Assembly (NCBI GenBank): GCA_017429765.1
Contig: JAFROJ010000057.1
Coordinates: 1-61,357 of the forward strand
DNA from: Bacteroidales bacterium
GTDB taxonomy: Bacteria; Bacteroidota; Bacteroidia; Bacteroidales; UBA932
Reading direction: 5' to 3'
Length of the DNA stretch: 61,357 nt
Shown: one piece after another, positions 53,560 through 59,257 of the stretch
Layout: every line of letters starts with the position of its first letter
Numbering within the stretch: the stretch's first letter is position 1
The notes under the pieces: generated by a model
Told to the model about the DNA's origin: nothing
Database searches by the model: none
What the model saw: only the letters and a program-made list of their open reading frames with translations
Program-made: the position numbers and the translations under genes

Positions 53560-54561
53560 ATGGTTTCTTACAAAGATCTTGGCCTTGTGAACACCAGAGA
53601 GATGTTCGCTAAGGCTGTCGCTGGCGGTTATGCCATCCCCGCTTTCAATTTCAACAACATGGAGCAGCTCCAGGCCATCATCCAGGCCGCCGCTGAGACC
53701 AAGTCCCCGGTCATCCTCCAGGTGTCGAGCGGCGCGCGCAAATACGCCAATCAGACCCTTCTTCGCTACATGGCCGAAGGCGCTGTCGAGTACGCCAAGG
53801 AGCTTGGCTGGGAGCATCCCCAGATCTGCCTCCATCTTGATCACGGCAACTCCTTCGAGCTCTGCAAGAGCTGCGTGGACATGGGCTTCTCTTCCGTCAT
53901 GATCGACGCCTCCTCCCTCCCTTACGAGGAGAACATCGCCCTGACCAAGAAGGTCGTTGACTACGCCCACCAGTTCGACGTGACTGTCGAGGCCGAGCTC
54001 GGCGTCCTGGCCGGAGTTGAGGATGAGGTCGCCGCCGAGGAGTCCCACTACACCCGTCCCGAGGAGGTCATCGACTTCGCCACCCGCAGCGGTTGCGACT
54101 CTCTCGCCATCTCCATCGGCACCTCCCACGGCGCCTACAAGTTCAAGCCCGAGCAGTGCAAGAGGGATCCCGAGACCGGACGTCTCGTCCCTCCGCCCCT
54201 CGCCTTCAACGTCCTGCACGAGATAGAGAAGAAGCTCCCCGGCTTCCCGATCGTTCTCCACGGCTCATCCTCTGTGCCTCAGGAATATGTCGACATCATC
54301 AACGCCCACGGCGGCAAGCTTCCCGACGCTGTCGGTATCCCCGAGGAGCAGCTCCGCGAGGCCTCCAAGAGCGCTGTCTGCAAGATCAACATCGACTCCG
54401 ACAGCCGTCTCGCGATGACAGCCGCCGTCCGCCAGGTCTTCGACGAGAAGCCCGGCGAGTTCGATCCCAGGAAATATCTTGGACCTGCCCGTGACGAGAT
54501 GAAGAAGCTCTACATGCACAAGATCGTCAACGTGCTCGGCTCCAACGGCAAAGCCGAGTAA
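53560..54561 (+). CDS. fba: Class II fructose-bisphosphate aldolase
   Basis: This 333-residue zinc-dependent glycolytic enzyme has the metal-binding block LHLDHGNSFELCKSC near residue 92 and GFSSVMIDASSLPYEENI, the latter with the family Asp near 118. VEAELGVLAGVEDEV near 145 and ISIGTSHGAYKFKP near 187 follow, then a C-terminal KINIDSDSR segment. Length is typical. It is read alone. The 3' side carries a 51-bp dispersed repeat instead of a recognisable terminator. Confidence 0.97.
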   Translation: MVSYKDLGLVNTREMFAKAVAGGYAIPAFNFNNMEQLQAIIQAAAETKSPVILQVSSGARKYANQTLLRYMAEGAVEYAKELGWEHPQICLHLDHGNSFELCKSCVDMGFSSVMIDASSLPYEENIALTKKVVDYAHQFDVTVEAELGVLAGVEDEVAAEESHYTRPEEVIDFATRSGCDSLAISIGTSHGAYKFKPEQCKRDPETGRLVPPPLAFNVLHEIEKKLPGFPIVLHGSSSVPQEYVDIINAHGGKLPDAVGIPEEQLREASKSAVCKINIDSDSRLAMTAAVRQVFDEKPGEFDPRKYLGPARDEMKKLYMHKIVNVLGSNGKAE

Positions 54562-54565
54562 CACC

Positions 54566-54616
54566 TGTCATCCTGAGGCCTGCCCTGAGCCTGCCGAAGG
54601 GCGAAGCGAAGGATCT
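54566..54616 (+). repeat. Dispersed 51-bp repeat, copy R1
   Basis: This copy begins TGTCATCCTGAGGCCTGCCC and ends CGAAGCGAAGGATCT. It lies between fba and the convergent alpha/beta hydrolase. Three further near-identical copies lie at 55955-56005 (+), 56428-56478 (-) and 56515-56565 (-). This repeat type is common between genes in Bacteroidota genomes. Confidence 0.9.
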
Positions 54617-54622
54617 ACCCCC

Positions 54623-55582
54623 TTACAACGTCCGGGCTTTCTCAAGAAACGCCCGGACGTGTTCCGTATATTCCTCAGGATGGTCTTTATAGGCCATGGC
54701 ATGCTCCGAGCAGGGGGCTATCCAGAGTTCCTTGAGCCCCTTTGTCTTTGCCTCATAGTTTTTGTAGACATGCTCTGTGGGCACGAAGTCGTCCTTGTCG
54801 CCGTGGATGAAAAGCACAGGCTTCTCGCTCTTGGCCAGCTGCCTGACTGACGAGGCCTCCTTGAAGCCCCAGCCGTACCTCATCCTGCAGACCAGGCTGG
54901 CGCAATTGAGCACAGGGAAAGGGGGCAGGTGGAAGGTGTCCTTGAGATTGTGGGCGAACTGGTCCCAGACGGAAGAATAGCCGCAGTCATCGACGAACGC
55001 CCGGAGATATTCGGGAAGATCCTCGTCTCCGCTGAGCATCATGACGGTGGCCCCGCCCATGGAGACTCCGTGAGCGACCATGAAGTCGTCTCCCCAGATC
55101 TCGTGGGCCAGGACCGCGAACTTTTTGACGTCGAGTCTGTCCAGCCAACCCATCTGCACGGCCTTCCCCTCGGAGAGACCGTGGTAATGAAGATCCGGGA
55201 CCATGACGTTGTAGTTCAAGTCGTCCCTGTACATCCTGACCAGGTTCAGGAAGCAGATGTGGTTGTCTGTGTAACCGTGCACGACCACAGCCGTCCCGCC
55301 GGCGTTGGAGGGGTCTGAGGCCGGGGCGAAGACCGCGTGGAGTTTGTAACCGTTCTCTCCGACGATGGTGGTGTCCCTGAACACTCCCCGCTCATGTAGA
55401 CCGTCGTACCAGGCCATGATCCCGGGATAGCGGGACTCGGTCTTGGCCCGGTCGCCCTCAAAATCATTCCCGTGCTCCTCGGGGAGCAGGGCGTAACCGC
55501 ACATGTATCTTCCCGAGAGAAAGCCGCCGACCGTGAACGCGGCGATCAGGAAGGTAAGTAAGACTAATAACTTTCTTTTCAT
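54623..55582 (-). CDS. Alpha/beta hydrolase, membrane-anchored or exported
   Basis: This 319-residue protein has an N-terminal hydrophobic signal or anchor (about 5-24). The alpha/beta hydrolase fold shows AVVVHGYTDNH near residue 98, a nucleophile elbow AHGVSMGGATVM near 170, an acid in FIHGDKDDFVP near 255, and His in CSEHAMAYKDHPEEY near 290. The substrate is unknown. The last codons form a 10-bp GC-rich hairpin (54628-54660). A consensus-spaced promoter lies at 55890-55859, which puts a roughly 240-bp repeat tract in its leader. Confidence 0.85.
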   Translation of the reverse strand: MKRKLLVLLTFLIAAFTVGGFLSGRYMCGYALLPEEHGNDFEGDRAKTESRYPGIMAWYDGLHERGVFRDTTIVGENGYKLHAVFAPASDPSNAGGTAVVVHGYTDNHICFLNLVRMYRDDLNYNVMVPDLHYHGLSEGKAVQMGWLDRLDVKKFAVLAHEIWGDDFMVAHGVSMGGATVMMLSGDEDLPEYLRAFVDDCGYSSVWDQFAHNLKDTFHLPPFPVLNCASLVCRMRYGWGFKEASSVRQLAKSEKPVLFIHGDKDDFVPTEHVYKNYEAKTKGLKELWIAPCSEHAMAYKDHPEEYTEHVRAFLEKARTL

Positions 55583-55599
55583 ATTGGTCAGGATATGTT

Positions 55600-55840
55600 G
55601 TTGTCAGGTTTTGGTCAGGTTTTGGTTGGGCAGTGGTTGTGCTGTGGTTGTGCTGTGGTCGGGTTTTGGTATGGCTGTGGTCGGGTTGTGGTCGGGTTTT
55701 GGTTGGGTTGTGGTTGTGCTGTGGTTGTGCTGTGGTTGTGCTGTGGTCGGGTTTTGGTATGGCTGTGGTTGGGTTTTGGTATGGCTGTGGTCGGGTTGTG
55801 GTCGGGTTTTGGTTGGGTTGTGGTTGGGCAGTGGTCGTGC
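55600..55840 (-). repeat. Degenerate short-repeat tract 1 (C/A-rich on the transcribed strand)
   Basis: About 240 bp is built from shuffled units such as TGTGGTTGTGC, TGTGGTCGGG and TTTTGGTTGGG (plus strand). On the minus strand, the transcribed side for the hydrolase, it reads as A and C with few G or T. It lies between the hydrolase start (55582) and its candidate promoter. All frames are largely open only because the units lack stop codons; no gene is claimed. Confidence 0.9.
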
Positions 55841-55858
55841 TTGATATCTCTTCCGGGT

Positions 55859-55890
55859 CGAATTTAGCTATTTCGCCGCAATTAAACAAA
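55859..55890 (-). promoter_or_regulatory. Promoter upstream of tract 1 (TTTG-N20-TAAATTCG)
   Basis: On the minus strand, TTTG (55890-55887) is separated by exactly 20 bases from TAAATTCG (55866-55859). It points toward the hydrolase gene at 55582 and would transcribe the whole repeat tract as leader. Confidence 0.6.
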
Positions 55891-55954
55891 AGCACGAATA
55901 TCCCCGCCCGCTTCCCCGCCTCTGTCACCCTGAGCATCGCGAAGGGTCTCCCAC

Positions 55955-56005
55955 TGTCATCCTGAGGCCTGCCCTGAGCCTGTCGAAGGGCGAAGCGAAG
56001 GATCT
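55955..56005 (+). repeat. Dispersed 51-bp repeat, copy R2
   Basis: Differs from R1 by one base as read (CTGTCGAAGG instead of CTGCCGAAGG). Together with R3 it makes an inverted pair about 420 bp apart. Confidence 0.9.
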
Positions 56006-56229
56006 TATGCCGCGGCACCGCCGCCGCTCGGTTGCGAAGAGCGGTGGCTACAGCTCGGGCGCTGCGGTGGGCTCCATGAAAGGCCCTCCTCGCGCCCGAC
56101 TGTTGCCGGTGCTATCCCCCGAAATGTACAATTGCCTCCTTTTTGATTTCTTAGAAGAGAACAACTCGCTGGAGGACAGTCCGCCTGAAAATCGGCTGGT
56201 ACGGAAGCTGTTGATTATTAGGTTATAAC

Positions 56230-56267
56230 GCGATCAGATGGTACCGATTTCGGTACCATCTGATCGC
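56230..56267. repeat. 16-bp perfect inverted repeat with 6-base loop
   Basis: The arms are GCGATCAGATGGTACC (56230-56245) and its exact complement (56252-56267), with loop GATTTC. No T run follows on either strand, so a standard terminator is unlikely. It could be a protein-binding site or a remnant of a mobile element. Confidence 0.85.
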
Positions 56268-56427
56268 TTAACTTATTAATTATTAACTATTTCCATACCA
56301 GAGCAAATATGTGTGTTTGTCTGGGCAGTTTGGCGGAGTGTTGCCGGACACGGCCGTTCGGCCGTTCGGCAGGCTTGCGGCAGGTTTGTTTGGATGCCGG
56401 TCCCTTCGACTGGCTCGGGGACCGTGG

Positions 56428-56478
56428 AGATCCTTCGCTTCGCCCTTCGGCAGGCTCAGGGCAGGCCTCAGGATGACA
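56428..56478 (-). repeat. Dispersed 51-bp repeat, copy R3 (inverted)
   Basis: This is the reverse complement of R1, followed by ATTGGGTTCGGGAT. With R4 it forms a tandem pair of about 87-bp period that includes the ATTGGGTTC tail. Confidence 0.9.
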
Positions 56479-56514
56479 TTGGGTTCGGGATAACAGGCTG
56501 GCTCAGGGACGGGA

Positions 56515-56565
56515 AGATCCTTCGCTTTGCCCTTCGACAGGCTCAGGGCAGGCCTCAGGATGACA
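56515..56565 (-). repeat. Dispersed 51-bp repeat, copy R4 (inverted)
   Basis: This is the reverse complement of the R2 form, with one base change (CGCTTTGCCC), again followed by ATTGGGTTC. Confidence 0.9.
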
Positions 56566-56606
56566 TTGGGTTCAGGATGACAGGGGGGGAGGCTTGTGGG
56601 GCATGG

Positions 56607-56638
56607 TTTGTCAGCAACGAAAATCTTTGTTATCTTTG
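56607..56638 (+). promoter_or_regulatory. Promoter upstream of tract 2 (TTTG-N20-TATCTTTG)
   Basis: TTTG (56607-56610) is exactly 20 bases from TATCTTTG (56631-56638), an ideal Bacteroidota promoter layout. It points toward the sialidase-like gene at 57075, giving a leader of about 430 bases that contains repeat tract 2. Confidence 0.65.
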
Positions 56639-56777
56639 GATAACTAATAGGGTTGCCAGAAAGACTGCGGGAATAACAACGGGAATAACAAAGAATAGCG
56701 AGAATTAACAAGCTATTAACTAGCGAGTAAGGCATAAAGCTGCACACGATACAAGTCCATGCGATAATCCGCATTTA

Positions 56778-57036
56778 CAAACAAGCACTGGCAAAAGCAC
56801 AGGCACAAGCAATAGCATAGGCACAGCACAAGCACAAGCACTGGTAAAAGTATAGGCACAAGCATAAGCATAAGCACAAGCAAAAGCAAAAGCATAAGCA
56901 TTAGCACAAGCACAAGCACTGGTAAAAGTATAAACACAAGCAAAAGCAAAAGCATAAGCATTAGCACAAGCACAAGCACAAGCATAAGCGTAAGCACAAG
57001 CAGAGGCACAAGCACTGGTAAAAGTATAAGCACGGC
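56778..57036 (+). repeat. Degenerate hexanucleotide tract 2 (AAGCAC-type)
   Basis: About 260 bp of AAGCAC, AAGCAA, AAGCAT and similar hexamers. A higher-order unit, GCACTGGTAAAAGTATA, occurs three times (near 56838, 56917 and 57011), and a diverged fourth form lies near 56785. It ends about 40 bases before the ATG at 57075. The plus strand is A-rich and T-poor. Confidence 0.92.
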
Positions 57037-57074
57037 ACAAACTAAATAAATCACTATCACAAATCACACGTACT

Positions 57075-58142
57075 ATGGCCAAGAGGAAAATGACTGTCAA
57101 GATCGCCGTGGTGGGGGTCTTGTTGATCGCGTTGGCGGGACTGCTCAGACACGAGATGTCCAGGCGTGACAAAGAGGGAATCCGGGAATATTCAGTTCAG
57201 ACTGTCTGGGATAAGGGGACGCACGCGGCCTTCACGGACCTGGTGGGCTTCAAAGGGAAATATTACATCACTTTCCGGGAGGGCTACAGCCATATTTTCG
57301 ACGAGGCGGGCAATGCCGAGGGCCGGATCAGGGTGCTTGAGTCCAAGAACGGGAATAACTGGGAATCCGTGCTGGACGCCGGTCTGGAAGGGATAGACTG
57401 CCGTGACCCGAAGATCTCGGTGACCCCGGACGGGCGCCTGATGGTCCTGTTCGGAGGATCATTGTACGTGAATAAGGAGCTCCAAGGCCAGCAGGGGTAT
57501 GTCATGTTCTCCGACGACGGAAGGACATTCACGAAGCCCGAGAAGATCACCCTCTCGCCTGACCCGGCCAATGAGATGAACTGGCTCTGGAGGGTCACCT
57601 GGAACGGGGACACGGGCTACGGCATAAGTTACGGTTTCGGCCCGGCCGGCAGGACGCTGATTCTCTATTCCACCAAGGACGGTGTTAACTACACCGAGGT
57701 CAAGTCGTTCGACATCGGAGGATTCGCCAACGAGGCCACGCTCCGCTTCCAACCCGACGGGAGGATGCTGATGATGCTTCGCAGGGACGGGGACGACAGG
57801 ATGGGTTATTGGGGATATTCAGACGCCCCCTACACGGACTGGACGCTGAAGCCGATGCCGCTTCAGGTCGGAGGCCCTGATTTCACGGTGCTGGAAGACG
57901 GGACAATCCTGGCCGGCACGAGATCCTACGCCATCGGAAGTCATTGTAAGACAATAATAATCAAGGGGAATACAGACGGTGATTTCCAGGAGGTCTTCAC
58001 GCTTCCCTCCGACGGCGACACGAGTTATCCGGGCCTGCTGGTCGTCGGCGACAAGCTCTGGGTCAGCTACTACTCGACCGCCGGCACCCCCGGCAAAGCC
58101 GTCATCCGCCTCGCCAAACTTCCCCTCGACGCCCTGCGGTAG
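57075..58142 (+). CDS. Sialidase-like beta-propeller protein, membrane-anchored
   Basis: This 355-residue protein has an N-terminal hydrophobic anchor (about 8-24, KIAVVGVLLIALAGLL). A six-bladed propeller-like repeat pattern follows, with Asp-box-like turns such as SDDGRTF and STKDGVNY, as in exo-alpha-sialidase/BNR folds. Arg residues sit in ITFREGYSH near 56 and LAGTRSYAIGSH near 275. True sialidase activity is uncertain because the catalytic Tyr/Glu and Arg triad were not confidently placed. It has a long repeat-filled leader and is convergent with the HAD gene, with a palindromic element between them. Confidence 0.7.
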   Translation: MAKRKMTVKIAVVGVLLIALAGLLRHEMSRRDKEGIREYSVQTVWDKGTHAAFTDLVGFKGKYYITFREGYSHIFDEAGNAEGRIRVLESKNGNNWESVLDAGLEGIDCRDPKISVTPDGRLMVLFGGSLYVNKELQGQQGYVMFSDDGRTFTKPEKITLSPDPANEMNWLWRVTWNGDTGYGISYGFGPAGRTLILYSTKDGVNYTEVKSFDIGGFANEATLRFQPDGRMLMMLRRDGDDRMGYWGYSDAPYTDWTLKPMPLQVGGPDFTVLEDGTILAGTRSYAIGSHCKTIIIKGNTDGDFQEVFTLPSDGDTSYPGLLVVGDKLWVSYYSTAGTPGKAVIRLAKLPLDALR

Positions 58143-58186
58143 GACGTAAGCATCCAAGAACTACCGCCGCCAGCCTTGGCGCTCTG

Positions 58187-58303
58187 CTGTAAGAGGTTAG
58201 CCTCCAGAACCACTGCCACCCTCGGCACGTTAAGAGGGGGGACCGTGAGCAAGTCGAACGGTGGGGCCGCGAAGCGGCGGTTCTGGAGGCTAACCTCTTA
58301 CAG
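58187..58303 (+). repeat. Palindromic element copy B, intergenic
   Basis: A perfect 25-bp inverted repeat (58187-58211 with 58279-58303, beginning CTGTAAGAGG) encloses a 58-bp core at 58212-58269. That core matches argD copy A at 53 of 58 positions. Its internal hairpin is closed by ACCGT / ACGGT, while copy A has ACCGC / GCGGT: a compensatory pair change. A third hairpin, GCCGC-GAA-GCGGC, follows. The arms share no sequence with the copy A arms. No T run follows, so it is not a simple terminator. Confidence 0.88.
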
Positions 58304-58315
58304 CTAGAAGGAACG

Positions 58316-59146
58316 TCAGAGCAGGTGATGAAGGTCGTAGTCGGCCTTGATCTTGTCGATGACGGCGCAGACGACCTCGAAAGTCAGGCTCTCCTTGCGG
58401 TAATCGGCCGGAACGGCGAAACCTACCCTTCCCTGTCTCAATAACTTCCGGGCGAAAGCCTTCTTCTTCTGGTTCTTAGGATCGTACACGGCAATCGACT
58501 GGCCCCCGAACATCGTGACAATCTTCATGCAGGGAATGTCAGTCTCCCCGTCCCCGAAATAGATCATCTGAGGGTAGGGGATCCGCTTCTTGTCCTCGGC
58601 CACACTCTCGTTGACCCTCTTGTTGTCGTGGGAGCTGAATATCCCCTTGTTGATCTTGAATATGAACTGAGTCTTGGCCGTGTAGTCCACAGCTATCCCC
58701 GGCCAGACCGCCTCACCCTCATCGTTGTAGATGTAGCTGCAAGCGAAGATGTGCTTGAACTCCGACGCGATGGGAGAGCCCTCGATTATCTCCTTCAGCC
58801 CGGAGGAGTTGATGTAGTGCTCGATCCTGACCCCCCGTGATCTCCCGTATTCATTGACAAGGGAGAACCACTCCTTGACCCCGTCGAACAGCTCGATGTC
58901 CTTCCCGAACCTCCTGAAGTCCTCCCTGCGGAGCTGGATCCCGTTCCTGACGGCCTCGTCCCGCATCATCTTCATGTAGGAAAGGACATTGCTCGCGTCC
59001 TGCCCGGCGGCCAGCCCGTCGCTCATCGTCCAGAACTCGCTGGGAGTCTTCCCGATCGCCTGGATGAAGCCGAACTCCTGCATGTTGCCTGGAGAGAGTG
59101 TCCCGTCGAAATCGTAGATAAGGGCCACTATTGGTTTCCTTTTCAT
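58316..59146 (-). CDS. HAD-superfamily hydrolase
   Basis: This 276-residue phosphatase-like protein has HAD motif I as IYDFDGTLSPG (residues 9-19, nucleophile Asp). A helical cap follows, then motif II near HYINSSGLKEII and the motif IV acidic pair in YFGDGETDIPCM near 190. The substrate is unknown. The ATG at 59146 is preferred over in-frame codons up to 59218 because it starts right before motif I. The -7 box TATCTTTG is at 59213-59206. Confidence 0.88.
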   Translation of the reverse strand: MKRKPIVALIYDFDGTLSPGNMQEFGFIQAIGKTPSEFWTMSDGLAAGQDASNVLSYMKMMRDEAVRNGIQLRREDFRRFGKDIELFDGVKEWFSLVNEYGRSRGVRIEHYINSSGLKEIIEGSPIASEFKHIFACSYIYNDEGEAVWPGIAVDYTAKTQFIFKINKGIFSSHDNKRVNESVAEDKKRIPYPQMIYFGDGETDIPCMKIVTMFGGQSIAVYDPKNQKKKAFARKLLRQGRVGFAVPADYRKESLTFEVVCAVIDKIKADYDLHHLL

Positions 59147-59205
59147 TTCATTCCCTTTATTTCGCCACAAATACAGTGTTTTCACGGATTCGCGGCCGTT
59201 CCCGT

Positions 59206-59213
59206 CAAAGATA
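59206..59213 (-). promoter_or_regulatory. -7 box of the HAD gene
   Basis: TATCTTTG on the minus strand lies 59 bases before the ATG at 59146, in the divergent spacer with the acyl-CoA synthetase gene. Confidence 0.6.
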
Positions 59214-59229
59214 AACATATTAATTGACT

Positions 59230-59237
59230 AAATTCGC
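59230..59237 (+). promoter_or_regulatory. Variant -7 box of the acyl-CoA synthetase gene (TAAATTCG)
   Basis: TAAATTCG lies 20 bases before the ATG at 59258. Confidence 0.5.
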
Positions 59238-59257
59238 TCAATTTATTAATAACACTC

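Larger units (their letters stand above)
55583..57074. other. 1.5-kb repeat-rich intergenic region without a credible gene
   Basis: The region holds repeat tract 1, a promoter on each strand, three copies of the 51-bp dispersed repeat (plus a short diverged piece at 55921-55950), a 16-bp perfect palindrome at 56230-56267, and repeat tract 2. The open frames across it are composed of repeat DNA and have no recognisable domains. The stretch 56007-56228 could be a decayed gene fragment, but no family was recognised. Confidence 0.7.

Noticed and set aside
54628-54660. Terminator shared by fba and the hydrolase gene
   Set aside because: The stem lies inside the hydrolase coding end (HVRAFLEKARTL) and is not followed by a T run on either strand.
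55464-56018. Minus-strand open frame of 184 codons rich in Thr, Pro, Gln and Asn
   Set aside because: It is made of the 51-bp dispersed repeat plus repeat tract 1, whose units lack stop codons. It overlaps the start of the real hydrolase gene in a different frame and has no domain.
56007-56228. Possible small gene of 73 codons on the plus strand
   Set aside because: It begins inside repeat-adjacent DNA, has no recognised family and no nearby promoter. I describe it only as a possible gene remnant.
56283-56774. Minus-strand open frame across repeats R3 and R4
   Set aside because: The translation is repeat-derived (ALSLSKG-type peptide twice), with no domain and no promoter in the right place.
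56778-57036. Possible CRISPR array
   Set aside because: Units are degenerate hexamers with no spacers of even length. No cas genes are present, and no array was seen elsewhere in the window.
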